This document shows, piece by piece, positions 44,253 to 53,615 of a stretch of 64,000 nucleotides of DNA; positions within the stretch are counted from its first letter, which is position 1; every line of letters begins with the position of its first letter. Below the pieces are notes generated by a model that did not search any database, had not been told where the DNA came from, and saw nothing but the letters and a program-made list of their open reading frames with translations. Origin of the DNA: an uncultured Bacteroides sp. GTDB lineage: Bacteria > Bacteroidota > Bacteroidia > Bacteroidales > Bacteroidaceae. The stretch is from assembly GCA_937890825.1 (NCBI GenBank), contig CALADS010000022.1, positions 1-64,000 on the forward strand. Direction: 5' to 3'. Both the position numbers and the translations under genes were made by a program.

Positions 44253-46357
44253 TCCGCGCAGTCTCTGGCCAGTGAATGACGGTTGAACTCCACTTCTTCT
44301 GCGGTCAGCCGGATGACCCGGTAGCCGCGCTTGCCGTTGATCTTAATCGGCTTGTAGCCCAGTGCCTTCATCTCTACGGATACCTTCAGGCTGCTCAGCG
44401 TGATGTGCGGGCCTTCTTGCAGCACCTTCAGAATCTCGGCATTGGTCATGAAGACGCCTTTCTCGTGAGGCATGGGGCGGCGGAAGTAGGTCTGGATGAG
44501 GTCGCGTTCCACACAGGGCATCTCGAAGTCGCGGTTGTGCTCGTTCACCTCACGGGTCTCTTCGGGCGACAGCCAGTAGTGGTAGTCTTGCTTCACCAGA
44601 CTCACAGCCTGCGCATAGACGCCGGCATAGTTGATGGGATGCGTGTGCGGGGCGTCGATGCTTTCCACGTCCACCGGCAGCCAGCGGCGCGTACCTTCCG
44701 GGTCGCTCAGAAACTGGTGCTGGTTACTGGTGCCTGCCAGCGAGGCCAGGTGGGGCCGTACTTCCTTGTAGCGGGCATAGGGAGCGCGCTCGGTGATGTG
44801 GGGCAGGGTGGTCAGGGCCTTGAGCTGGGTCATCACAGCCCCCTCCAGGTTATCCAGCTCTTCCAGGCAGATGAGGGCAAATTCCGACAGGGCCAGGTGA
44901 TCGTCTTTCGTGAAGTGGTGATTGTTGCACTTCAGACTGAAGTAGCGGTTCAGCTCGGGCGGCAGCAGCTTGTTCAGCCAGGAGGTCTTGAAGATGCCCT
45001 GCCGGCCGATGAGCACCAGAATCTCGTGGTTCACCACCTTTTCCTTCAGCAGTGACGCCACCATGGCCACAAACCATTTCTTGAAGTAGTGGTGGAAGAA
45101 GCGGTCTTCTTCGGGCGTCTTGGCATGCACCATCGAGGCCAGCTGGTCGATGTAGTCGGTCTGGCCGTCCCATTCGTTGTAGCTCGACAGGCAGCTCGTA
45201 AAGGGGTTGAAGAGGGGCACGTAGTCCGACTCCAGCAGCTGGCGGATGTCGCTTAGCGAGCAGTAGCTGATTTCTTCGTTGATGTGGTGCCAGAATGAAT
45301 TCAGGTCACGGTCGGTCAGGTCTTGCCATTCGGGCTGTTCCGTGTGATAGGCGATTTCGGTAAATCCGGTCACGGTGTTCTTGCGGAAGGCGGCCTGCTT
45401 GTCCAGGTATTCCTTCAGCCGGGTAAGGCTGATGCACTCTTTCCGGCTGTTGTCTTTCGGGGTGCGGGTGCCGTGCTTCGAGGTGTCCTTGAAGCAGTGC
45501 CTCAGGATGCGGGGCGCGTCGGGATAATCTTCAAAGTGCCGGGCTGCCCATGCCACCGCCGTTTCGCAGTCTGCCCCATACTCATTGAGCAGGAGGCCCA
45601 TCTGATAAATGTATTCATCGTGGTGATGCGGGGCATACTGCACATCACGGTTACGCAGTTCCGCTTCGGCAGCCCGTACGGCGGTGGCCAGCTGTCTGCG
45701 CAACCCTTTTTTCTGCTGCTGGTTCTTCTTCTCGTCGTCGCAGGCAGCCTGCAGCTTGGCATAGCAGCACTCGGTGGCTTGCGGATTGTAATACACCTCG
45801 GGGTCGTGGGCCAGCACCGTGAGGCGGGTGGCATTCTTACACTTGCCGTCGGTCTTGCAGCCGGTGAGCCGGGCGTAATGTCGGTTGATGGCTTGAAACA
45901 CCACTTCATGCACTTTCTCGTTGACGGAAGCATCGTCCGTCAGCCCGTTATAACGATACAGAATACGGATGCCTTCACCGCTGATGGTGGTGAAGCAAAG
46001 CAGCGTATGTTCGTCGCTGCGGATCAGCTGCAGCACCTCGGCCATCCGTTCGGCCGGCACGTGGTCGAGGTCTACCATGCCCAGTGAGGTCCACGATGCG
46101 ATGTGGGCCTTGTCTTTGCCGTCGCTGAACGTCACCGACACCGATACACACGGAGAGGCTTTCTTTTCACGGTCGGCTGCCTGCTTCTTGCCTTCTTTCA
46201 GGTACTGGCGGTGCAGCGTGGTGTGATGCGCTATCTCCGGATTGGTTTTTACCAGATTCAGCAGTCGCTGAAAAGTGATGTTCACTGGATGGACGTTGGA
46301 TAGTCCATCGAAACAGCTCAGCACAACGTCTGAGTTGAAGAATTCGTCTTTATTCAT
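44231..46357 (-). CDS. BT4734/VirE-type primase-helicase-like protein
   Basis: 708 residues. The N-terminal half matches the BT4734-like domain (CVSVSVTFSDGKDKAHIASW, LVDLDH-like GMVDLDHVP, CFTTISGEGIRILYRY), related to primase folds. The C-terminal half is a VirE-type P-loop domain with VLIGRQGIFKTSW (about 447) and FALICLEELDNL. These proteins are found on phages, conjugative elements and beside CPS loci, and may replicate an element. It converges on DUF4248 across the palindrome array. Confidence 0.85.
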   Translation of the reverse strand: MNKDEFFNSDVVLSCFDGLSNVHPVNITFQRLLNLVKTNPEIAHHTTLHRQYLKEGKKQAADREKKASPCVSVSVTFSDGKDKAHIASWTSLGMVDLDHVPAERMAEVLQLIRSDEHTLLCFTTISGEGIRILYRYNGLTDDASVNEKVHEVVFQAINRHYARLTGCKTDGKCKNATRLTVLAHDPEVYYNPQATECCYAKLQAACDDEKKNQQQKKGLRRQLATAVRAAEAELRNRDVQYAPHHHDEYIYQMGLLLNEYGADCETAVAWAARHFEDYPDAPRILRHCFKDTSKHGTRTPKDNSRKECISLTRLKEYLDKQAAFRKNTVTGFTEIAYHTEQPEWQDLTDRDLNSFWHHINEEISYCSLSDIRQLLESDYVPLFNPFTSCLSSYNEWDGQTDYIDQLASMVHAKTPEEDRFFHHYFKKWFVAMVASLLKEKVVNHEILVLIGRQGIFKTSWLNKLLPPELNRYFSLKCNNHHFTKDDHLALSEFALICLEELDNLEGAVMTQLKALTTLPHITERAPYARYKEVRPHLASLAGTSNQHQFLSDPEGTRRWLPVDVESIDAPHTHPINYAGVYAQAVSLVKQDYHYWLSPEETREVNEHNRDFEMPCVERDLIQTYFRRPMPHEKGVFMTNAEILKVLQEGPHITLSSLKVSVEMKALGYKPIKINGKRGYRVIRLTAEEVEFNRHSLARDCAESMDSAQ

Positions 46358-46501
46358 ATGTATTAGATTTATTTAATCGGGGCGCAAGTTAGGAGATAAT
46401 CTGCAAGGCTGCAAACTTGCGTTTTCTGCATAGAGAAATCAAATTTAGCTTTATTAACTATCTGGCGATTGAAATTCACGCCTGCTACTACTGAATTAAC
46501 C

Positions 46502-46523
46502 GAAGGGTCTGTCTGGACCCTTC
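46502..46523 (+). promoter_or_regulatory. Inverted repeat before the slippery-site gene
   Basis: GAAGGGTC (46502-46509) and GACCCTTC (46516-46523) are perfect complements around a six-base loop, 15 bases before the ATG at 46539. It could be an operator or a translation-control hairpin. Confidence 0.45.
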
Positions 46524-46538
46524 ATAAATTTAATTGTT

Positions 46539-46897
46539 ATGAATAAAAATGATGGTATGTCTACGGATGTTCTTCAGAAGGATACCGTGAACTTTTCCCA
46601 CCTGGGAAATTACTTGAACCGTAGTATCGAATGTTACAAGCGCGAATGCCACGGACTGACATCGAGGGAACTGACAGCATCGCTGCACATCGCTGCAAAA
46701 ACCCTGACGGAGGTAAAAAAGGGGTTCAATCGAATATAGAGTATTACGTGACGGTGACAGAAGCTGTGGCAAAGGTCCTGAAAGAGCGGCATCCGGAGCG
46801 AGTACAGCCCTTTATATTGGAGTGCTTCCGGCAAGCCACGCTGGACGTGGCGCACAATACGCCTCTTTTGATGCGACAGAAAAATAAAGATAAATAG
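46539..46897 (+). CDS. Small protein read in two frames across an A-AAA-AAG slippery site
   Basis: The zero frame starts at ATG 46539 and ends at TAG 46737-46739 (66 residues). A second frame continues to 46897 and its product (EYYVTVTEAVAKVLKERH onward) looks like a natural continuation. The heptamer A-AAA-AAG at 46715-46721 is exactly in phase for a -1 shift, which would join SRELTASLHIAAKTLTEVKK to GVQSNIEYY and give about 118 residues. Either programmed frameshifting or a recent one-base mutation. The N-terminal helix SRELTASLHIAAKTL hints at DNA binding. Function not recognised. Confidence 0.6.
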
Positions 46898-46923
46898 CTG
46901 AATCAGATTAGATTAGGAAAATA

Positions 46924-47012
46924 GGGGGCGGCTTGGGCCCCCGATTTTCCAACTTTTATAGATACAGAAAAAAAGTAAAAGAATCGGACTTGTCTTATTT
47001 CTTTACTTTTTT
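46924..47012 (+). terminator. Tandem hairpins after the slippery-site gene
   Basis: GGGGGC (46924-46929) pairs with GCCCCC (46937-46942). A second stem, GAAAAAAAGTAAA with TTTACTTTTTTTC, spans about 46967-47012. Together they probably isolate the reverse-strand island from the CapE operon. Confidence 0.55.
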
Positions 47013-47132
47013 TCTCACTCGCGCGTACCCGCGGGGGATAAAGTTAGAAAACAGGCGTCCCTAGCCGACCCTAAATGTGAGTTAATAAACAGAATATCAA
47101 TTCATTACACTAATTATTAAAATTTGTGAAAA

Positions 47133-48182
47133 ATGTCAGTATTTGAAAACAAAACCCTGTTGATTACAGGTGGTACAGGCAGTTTCGGTAACGCTGTACT
47201 TCGTCGCTTCCTGGATAGCGACATCAAGGAGATTCGTATCTTCTCTCGTGATGAAAAGAAACAAGATGATATGCGTCATGAATACCAGGTGAAGTATCCG
47301 GATGTAGCTCACAAGATTAAATTCTTCATCGGTGATGTACGTAATCTTCAGTCTTGTAAGAATGCCATGCCGGGTGTAGACTACATCTTCCACGCAGCTG
47401 CCTTGAAACAGGTTCCTTCTTGCGAATTCTTCCCGATGGAAGCGGTAAAGACCAATGTGATTGGTACAGACAACATCCTGACGGCGGCTATCGAAGCGAA
47501 GGTGAAAGCCGTGATTTGCTTATCTACCGACAAGGCTGCTTATCCCATCAATGCCATGGGTATCACCAAGGCCATTGAAGAGAAGATTGCAGTAGCCAAG
47601 TCTCGCTATTCGGGCGATACCAAGATCTGCTGTACTCGCTACGGTAACGTGATGTGTTCTCGCGGTTCGGTGATTCCTTTGTGGATTGAGCAGATTCGCA
47701 ACGGCAACCCCATTACCCTGACTGAGCCTACCATGACTCGTTTTATCATGTCACTGGAAGAAGCTGTAGACCTGGTACTGTTTGCTTTCGAGCATGGACA
47801 GAACGGAGATATCCTGGTGCAGAAAGCACCGGCTTGTACCATCCAGACACAGGCGGAAGCCGTATGCGAGCTGTTTGGCGGCAAGAAGGAAGACATCAAG
47901 GTAATCGGTATCCGCCACGGTGAAAAGATGTACGAAACCCTGTTGACTAACGAAGAATGTGCCAAAGCAGAAGATATGGGTGATTTCTACCGTGTGCCGG
48001 CCGATAACCGTGGTTTGAACTACGATAAGTATTTTAAAGAAGGCGAAACAGAGCGCAACACGCTGACTGAATTCAACTCGAATAACACTCGTATCTTGAA
48101 TGTAGAAGAAACGAAGGCAAAAATTGCTGCGTTGGACTACATCAAGAGAGAGTTGAGCGGAGAAGGTAACTTTGTACAATAA
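47133..48182 (+). CDS. capE: CapE-like UDP-GlcNAc 4,6-dehydratase/5-epimerase
   Basis: 349 residues of the extended SDR fold. NAD-binding GGTGSFG is near 14-20, HAAALKQVP near 90, and the active-site stretch STDKAAYPINAMGITK has Met in place of the usual Tyr before x3-Lys, as in CapE/WbjB. It makes the 4-keto-6-deoxy intermediate from UDP-GlcNAc. First of three colinear genes (CapE, CapF, CapG) that build UDP-N-acetyl-L-fucosamine. A -7-like TAAAATTTG box with one extra base lies just upstream. Confidence 0.92.
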   Translation: MSVFENKTLLITGGTGSFGNAVLRRFLDSDIKEIRIFSRDEKKQDDMRHEYQVKYPDVAHKIKFFIGDVRNLQSCKNAMPGVDYIFHAAALKQVPSCEFFPMEAVKTNVIGTDNILTAAIEAKVKAVICLSTDKAAYPINAMGITKAIEEKIAVAKSRYSGDTKICCTRYGNVMCSRGSVIPLWIEQIRNGNPITLTEPTMTRFIMSLEEAVDLVLFAFEHGQNGDILVQKAPACTIQTQAEAVCELFGGKKEDIKVIGIRHGEKMYETLLTNEECAKAEDMGDFYRVPADNRGLNYDKYFKEGETERNTLTEFNSNNTRILNVEETKAKIAALDYIKRELSGEGNFVQ

Positions 48183-48188
48183 GCAATC

Positions 48189-49400
48189 ATGAAAATTTTA
48201 GTAACCGGCGCCAAAGGTTTCGTGGGACGGAACCTTTGCGCCCAACTGAACAACATCAAGGACGGCAAAGCCAAATGCTACGGCCCTCTGGTGGTGGATG
48301 CGGTGTATGCCTACGACATCGACAGCACCCCGGAGGAGCTGGATGCTTACTGCCGTGACTGCGACTTTGTGTTCAACCTGGCCGGGGTGAACCGCCCGCA
48401 AAACCAGGAAGAATTCATGCAGGGCAACTTCGGCTTTGCTTCTACCTTGCTGGATACGCTGAAGAAATATCAGAACAATTGTCCGGTGATGATTTCCAGC
48501 TCCATCCAGGCTACGCTGGCGGGCCGCTTCGGTACGTCGGAGTACGGCAAAAGCAAGAAGGCGGGCGAGGAACTGATGTTCCAGTACGGCGAGGAAACCG
48601 GCGCCAAGGTATTGGTGTACCGCTTCCCGAATCTGTTTGGCAAGTGGTGCCGCCCCAACTACAACAGTGCGGTGGCTACGTTCTGCCACAACATGGCCCA
48701 CGACCTGCCCATCACGGTGAACGACCCGTCGGTGGAACTGGAACTGCTCTACATCGACGACCTGGTGGAGGAGATGATTGCCGCGCTGAAAGGCGAGGAG
48801 CATCACTGCGAATTCCAGGGCGTGGAAACCGTGCTTACTGAAGGAGGCCGTTACTGTGCCGCACCCGTCACCCACAAGGTGACCCTGGGCGAAATCGTGA
48901 ACCTGCTGCAGCAGTTTGTGGATATGCCCAAAACCATCCTGATTCCGGAAATCCCGGCAGGCAGCTTTGCGAAGAAACTGTACAGCACGTACCTCAGCTA
49001 CCTGCCGAAAGAGAAGGCGGTGTTCCCCCTGAAGATGAACGTGGACGCCCGCGGCAGCTTCACCGAACTGGTACACACGCTGAACTGCGGCCAGGTGAGC
49101 ATCAACATCAGCAAGCCGGGCATCACCAAGGGACAGCACTGGCACCACACCAAGTGGGAACAGTTCATCGTGGTGAGCGGGCACGGCCTGATACAGCAGC
49201 GCAACGAGAACGACCCGGACGGAGAAATTCTGGAGTATGAGGTAAGCGGTGACAAGATTCAGAGCGTCATCATGCTGCCCGGCTATACGCACAACATCAT
49301 CAACCTGAGCGATACCCAGGACTTGGTGACCGTGATGTATTGTAACGAAATCTTTAACCCGGAAAGACCGGATACCTTCTTTGATCCGGTAACTGAATAA
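48189..49400 (+). CDS. capF: CapF-like reductase (SDR plus cupin)
   Basis: 403 residues. The N-terminal SDR has VTGAKGFVGRNL (5-16) and the S-x-Y-x3-K region SEYGKSKKAGEE. The C-terminal cupin includes TKGQHWHHTKWEQF (metal-binding His) and PGYTHNIINLS. CapF/WbjC epimerises C3 and reduces C4 of the CapE product to UDP-6-deoxy-L-talosamine. It begins six bases after capE. The GC is clearly higher than in the first CPS block, so the two blocks have different histories. Confidence 0.92.
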   Translation: MKILVTGAKGFVGRNLCAQLNNIKDGKAKCYGPLVVDAVYAYDIDSTPEELDAYCRDCDFVFNLAGVNRPQNQEEFMQGNFGFASTLLDTLKKYQNNCPVMISSSIQATLAGRFGTSEYGKSKKAGEELMFQYGEETGAKVLVYRFPNLFGKWCRPNYNSAVATFCHNMAHDLPITVNDPSVELELLYIDDLVEEMIAALKGEEHHCEFQGVETVLTEGGRYCAAPVTHKVTLGEIVNLLQQFVDMPKTILIPEIPAGSFAKKLYSTYLSYLPKEKAVFPLKMNVDARGSFTELVHTLNCGQVSINISKPGITKGQHWHHTKWEQFIVVSGHGLIQQRNENDPDGEILEYEVSGDKIQSVIMLPGYTHNIINLSDTQDLVTVMYCNEIFNPERPDTFFDPVTE

Positions 49401-49419
49401 TCTTTTAAATCGCTAAACA

Positions 49420-50583
49420 ATGGCAAGTTTTAAGAACAACGGAAAGTTAAAATTATTGATTATCGTGGGCACGCGTCCGGAGATTATCCGCCTGGCGGCC
49501 GTAATCACTAAATGTAGAAAATATTTTGACGTGGTACTGGCACACACGGGCCAGAACTACGACTACAACCTGAACGGAGTCTTCTTCAAGGACCTGAAGC
49601 TGGCCGACCCCGAAGTGTATCTGGATGCCGTGGGCGATGACCTGGGCGCAACGATGGGCAACATCATCGACAAGAGCTACAAGCTGATGGTGGAAATCAA
49701 GCCGGATGCCGTACTGGTGCTGGGTGATACCAACTCCTGCTTGTCGGTCATCGGTGCCAAGCGTCTGCACATCCCCATCTTCCACATGGAAGCCGGTAAC
49801 CGCTGCTTCGACGAGTGTCTGCCCGAAGAGACCAACCGCCGCATCGTGGACATCATCAGCGATGTAAACATCTGTTACAGCGAGCACGCCCGCCGTTACC
49901 TGAACGCCAGCAGCGTGGCTCCGCAGCGCACCTACGTGAGCGGCAGTCCGATGGCCGAGGTGCTGCACGAGAACCTGGCCGAGATCGAAGCCAGCGACGT
50001 GCACAAGCGTCTGGGCCTGGAAAAAGGCAAGTACATCCTGCTCTCTGCCCACCGCGAAGAGAACATCGATACAGAGAAAAACTTCAACAGCCTGTTTACC
50101 GCCATCAACGCCATGGCCGAGAAATACGACATGCCGATTCTGTACAGCTGCCATCCGCGCAGCCGCAACCGCCTGGAGAAGAGCGGCTTCCAGCTCGACC
50201 CGCGCGTGATGCGTCAGGAACCCCTCGGTTTCCACGACTACAACTGCCTGCAGATGAATGCCTTTGCCGTGGTATCGGATAGCGGTACGCTGCCCGAAGA
50301 AAGCTCGTTCTTCACCAGCGTGGGCCACAGCTTCCCGGCTGTCTGCATCCGTACCTCTACCGAGCGTCCGGAAGCGTTGGACAAGGGCGCCTTCATCCTG
50401 GCCGGCATCAACACGCACGACCTGCTGCAAGCCGTAGACGTGGCCGTAGAAATGTGTAAAAATGGTGACAACGGCCTGCCCGTACCGACCTACACCGACG
50501 AAATCGTGTCTACCAAGGTGGTGAAACTCATCCAGAGCTACACCGGCGTGGTGAACAAGATGGTGTGGAGAAAAGGAGAGTAA
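49420..50583 (+). CDS. capG: CapG/WecB-type UDP-HexNAc 2-epimerase
   Basis: 387 residues of the non-hydrolysing UDP-GlcNAc 2-epimerase fold. It has LIIVGTRPEIIRLAAVI at the start, HTGQNYDYN near 40, VLVLGDTNSCL near 95, MEAGNRCFDECLPEETNRR near 122 and HREENID near 207. Next to CapE and CapF it should be the C2-epimerase that completes UDP-L-FucNAc rather than a WecB making UDP-ManNAc. It starts 19 bases after capF and is followed by a strong hairpin terminator. Confidence 0.92.
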   Translation: MASFKNNGKLKLLIIVGTRPEIIRLAAVITKCRKYFDVVLAHTGQNYDYNLNGVFFKDLKLADPEVYLDAVGDDLGATMGNIIDKSYKLMVEIKPDAVLVLGDTNSCLSVIGAKRLHIPIFHMEAGNRCFDECLPEETNRRIVDIISDVNICYSEHARRYLNASSVAPQRTYVSGSPMAEVLHENLAEIEASDVHKRLGLEKGKYILLSAHREENIDTEKNFNSLFTAINAMAEKYDMPILYSCHPRSRNRLEKSGFQLDPRVMRQEPLGFHDYNCLQMNAFAVVSDSGTLPEESSFFTSVGHSFPAVCIRTSTERPEALDKGAFILAGINTHDLLQAVDVAVEMCKNGDNGLPVPTYTDEIVSTKVVKLIQSYTGVVNKMVWRKGE

Positions 50584-50631
50584 TTTTCCGCCCGCCGATT
50601 TGTTTATTTCGGAAAGAATTGTCAACTTTGT

Positions 50632-50687
50632 AAAGGAATGGTATGCTGCGCAAGGATGCTGATTCTGCGCGGCATGCCCATTCCTTT
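50632..50687 (+). terminator. Terminator after capEFG
   Basis: AAAGGAATGG followed by TATGC and TGCGCA pairs with TGCGCGGCATGCCCATTCCTTT across a 13-base loop, with two or three mismatches. It separates capG from the next AAA gene. Confidence 0.7.
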
Positions 50688-50718
50688 GTAAGAAAACCGA
50701 TAAAAACAGAGGAGGCGT

Positions 50719-52293
50719 ATGAAATACCCGATTGGCATACAGACTTTTGAACAGATAATCAAGGATGGTTTTGTCTATGTGGACAAGACCGACATGGTGT
50801 ACTCGCTGGCTACGGAGGGGAAGGTGTATTTCCTGAGCCGTCCGCGCCGTTTTGGCAAGAGTCTGCTGCTTTCCACCCTGAAAGCCTATTTCGAGGGGCG
50901 GAAAGAGTTGTTTGCCGGCCTGAAGATAGCGGCTCTGGAGCAGGAATGGGCGGTGCATAGGGTGTTTCATTTCGACTTCAACGGGGTGAACTTTACGATA
51001 CCCGGAGCGTTGGAGGCAAAAATCAAGGGGTATCTGTCAGATTGGGAGCAGGAATATGACATTCTTCCGGGGGTGGATTTCAATTTGGCTTCCCGCTTTG
51101 AGAAGATTCTACAGGCAGCCAGCGAGCGCAGTGGCAGGAGAGTGGTGGTACTGGTGGACGAGTACGATAAACCCTTGCTGGATGTGCTGGAGCGGGATTC
51201 GGAGCTACTGGCTACGAACCGGGAAACACTGAAGGCTTTCTATTCGGTGTTTAAGCAGGCGGATGAGTATCTGCGGTTCGTGTTTCTGACGGGTGTGACG
51301 AAGTTTTCGCAGGTGAGCGTGTTCAGTGGTTTCAACCAGCCGAAAGACATCAGTATGTACGATAAGTACGAGACGCTTTGCGGCATTACGGAAGAGGAGC
51401 TGCACCGCATATTTGCCGGACCGATTTGTGAAATGGCAGCAGTGGAAGGCTGCACGGAAGAAGAAATGCGTCAGCAGTTGAAGCAGCGGTACGACGGTTA
51501 TCATTTCGGCAAGAGAATGATGGATATTTATAATCCGTTCAGTGTGCTGAATGCCTTTGATTCGCATGATATTCGTGATTACTGGTTTTCCTCGGGCACA
51601 CCGACCTACCTGATTCGCCTGATGAATCATTTCAATGAGGGAATCGACAAGCTGACGGGCAAGTACTATTCGCTGGACGAGTTTGTGAACTACAAGGCGG
51701 ATACGGAATACCCGCTGCCGATGATTTACCAGAGCGGCTACCTTACCATTAAGGATTACGACCGTGACATTGATATGTTTCTGCTGGATTTTCCGAACAA
51801 TGAAGTGAAGAGCGGTTTCCTGACAATGGTAGCTGCCAATTATTTTCAGAACAATGAATCAGCCGATTCTTGGACTAAACGGACTGTAGTTGCCTTGAAG
51901 CGGGGTGAAACCGAAAAGTTCCGCACTTTGCTGACTTCCTTTTTGGCGAGTATCCCTTATACAGCCCGCCGCAAGGAGAATGAGCGTGAGAAGGAACGTT
52001 ATTTCCAGTATACCTTCTACCTGTTGCTTCGCCTGATGAGCGTGTATACGGTGCATTTGGAGATGGAGCAGAGCGAAGGAAGGGTGGACTGCGTGGTAGA
52101 GACTCCGAAATATGTCTATATCTTCGAGTTCAAGCTGGACGGCACGGCTGCGCAGGCCTTACGGCAGATACAGGAGAAAGGGTATGCCCGCCCGTACCTG
52201 AGCGACAGCCGCCAGGTGCATCTGATCGGGGTGAACTTCTCGTCGGCAACCGGCACGGTGGACGGCTGGGAATGTGCCGATTCTACACTTTAA
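50719..52293 (+). CDS. AAA-ATPase-like / PD-(D/E)XK nuclease-like protein, second subtype
   Basis: 524 residues. The N-terminus PIGIQTFEQIIKDGFVYVDKTD and RPRRFGKSLLLSTL (about 38-51) mark the same AAA-ATPase-like family as the gene at 18048, but sequence similarity is modest. Walker B-like VVVLVDEYDKPLLD is near 150. The C-terminal YVYIFEFKLDGTAAQAL gives the E-x-K of a PD-(D/E)XK domain. It is a separate subtype, not part of the recent duplication. Placed between CPS genes after a terminator. Confidence 0.85.
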   Translation: MKYPIGIQTFEQIIKDGFVYVDKTDMVYSLATEGKVYFLSRPRRFGKSLLLSTLKAYFEGRKELFAGLKIAALEQEWAVHRVFHFDFNGVNFTIPGALEAKIKGYLSDWEQEYDILPGVDFNLASRFEKILQAASERSGRRVVVLVDEYDKPLLDVLERDSELLATNRETLKAFYSVFKQADEYLRFVFLTGVTKFSQVSVFSGFNQPKDISMYDKYETLCGITEEELHRIFAGPICEMAAVEGCTEEEMRQQLKQRYDGYHFGKRMMDIYNPFSVLNAFDSHDIRDYWFSSGTPTYLIRLMNHFNEGIDKLTGKYYSLDEFVNYKADTEYPLPMIYQSGYLTIKDYDRDIDMFLLDFPNNEVKSGFLTMVAANYFQNNESADSWTKRTVVALKRGETEKFRTLLTSFLASIPYTARRKENEREKERYFQYTFYLLLRLMSVYTVHLEMEQSEGRVDCVVETPKYVYIFEFKLDGTAAQALRQIQEKGYARPYLSDSRQVHLIGVNFSSATGTVDGWECADSTL

Positions 52294-52323
52294 TAATCTG
52301 ATTTTTTAGAAAACTCAAACTGA

Positions 52324-52378
52324 GGGAATCGCCGGAAGGCGGTTCCCCAACTTGTTATGTCCCTACCCGAACAGGGAC
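52324..52378 (+). promoter_or_regulatory. Two tandem hairpins upstream of a glycosyltransferase
   Basis: GGGAATCGCC-GGAA-GGCGGTTCCC (52324-52347) is followed by GTCCCT...AGGGAC (52359-52378). No T-run follows either stem, so they look more like leader or attenuator structures than a simple terminator. Confidence 0.4.
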
Positions 52379-52490
52379 TTCTCTCTTTCCGTCTACTCCG
52401 GTATGAGCCTTTTGAGAAAAAGGAATGGTTCAACTCCATTGGGCGGAACTACTTATTTAGTTCTTTGAAATCATTAATAACATCATAATA

Positions 52491-53615
52491 ATGGAGAATA
52501 ACAAGCGTGTTCTTTGGATTGTAACCGAGCTTTTCCCACCTGATGAAACTTCTACAGCGTATATTTTAGGTGAAATAGCTAATAGTTTTGTAAACAAGTA
52601 TCAAGTTAAAGTAATCTGCGGACCGGAAATCTATGATAAACGAAAAAAGATTGATAAAAATAATCTGTTTCAACTTGATAAGCGTATTGAACTGTATCGT
52701 GTAAATGGTGCAGATTTGGATAAAAATACGGCCAAAGGAAAGGCTCTCAGTTTCTTACTCATGAGTTATAGATTACGTAAGCTGGCAAAGACGCATATCT
52801 GTAAGCATGATAAAGTGCTGATGGTTACGAATCCAGCTCCTTTAGTAGTACTGATGGGTAAATTGAAAAAGAAAGTTGGATTTGAACTGAATATTTTAGT
52901 CCATGATGTGTTTCCAGAAAATACAATTCCTGCCGGTATAAATCTTCCTGCTTATGGGTTTTTCAAGCATATGTTTGATAGAGCTTATAGTCGTGCAGAT
53001 AGGTTGATTGTTTTGGGGCGCGATATGGAAAATGTTATCCGCCGAAAGGTAGAACGCTTTCATAACAAGCAAGAAATAGCTGTGATAGAGAATTGGGCGG
53101 ACGTGGAAGGTATAGTTCCTCAACCTTTCCATCATGACAAGATTATTCTACAATATGCTGGAAATATTGGTCGTGTACAAGGTTTAGATAAAATCATAGC
53201 TCAACTTCCCGAAAATGTAGAATTTCATTTGTATGGTACAGGTTCGATGGAAGACAAATTAAAGGCTATGAATCATCCACATGTGTTTTTCCATGGTCCA
53301 TATTTCCGTTCTCAGCAAAACGAAGTACTGGCTTCTTGTGATATTGCTGTAGTTACCTTACAGGAAGGAATGTATGGATTAGGAGTACCTAGTAAGACAT
53401 ATAATATTCTTGCCTCGGGTAGACCTGTCATGTATTTCGGACCGAAAGATAGTGAAATAGATTTGTTAGTCAAAGAAAAGAAGGTAGGATTCTGTGGATG
53501 GCCTGCGTCTTGGAGTAAAGATGATTTGACTGAAATGGGTATGAGAGCTCGCGAATTAGCTGTCAAAGAATATTCTAAAGAAATAATTCTGAATAAATTT
53601 TTGAATTTGATATAA
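52491..53615 (+). CDS. WbuB-like family 4 glycosyltransferase
   Basis: 374 residues of GT-B fold. VLWIVTELFPPDETSTAYIL begins the N-terminal domain; the donor half has ILQYAGNIGRVQGLDKII, VFFHGPYFRSQQNEVLASCD and YGLGVPSKTYNILASGRP. The sequence style and its place after CapEFG suggest a WbuB-like L-FucNAc transferase that adds the second sugar to a D-sugar-1-P-lipid. The stop overlaps the next ATG by one base (TAATG). Confidence 0.85.
   Translation: MENNKRVLWIVTELFPPDETSTAYILGEIANSFVNKYQVKVICGPEIYDKRKKIDKNNLFQLDKRIELYRVNGADLDKNTAKGKALSFLLMSYRLRKLAKTHICKHDKVLMVTNPAPLVVLMGKLKKKVGFELNILVHDVFPENTIPAGINLPAYGFFKHMFDRAYSRADRLIVLGRDMENVIRRKVERFHNKQEIAVIENWADVEGIVPQPFHHDKIILQYAGNIGRVQGLDKIIAQLPENVEFHLYGTGSMEDKLKAMNHPHVFFHGPYFRSQQNEVLASCDIAVVTLQEGMYGLGVPSKTYNILASGRPVMYFGPKDSEIDLLVKEKKVGFCGWPASWSKDDLTEMGMRARELAVKEYSKEIILNKFLNLI

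Noticed and set aside
49453..50970. 505-codon minus-strand open frame
   Set aside because: Antisense shadow of capG, whose own frame has clear epimerase motifs.
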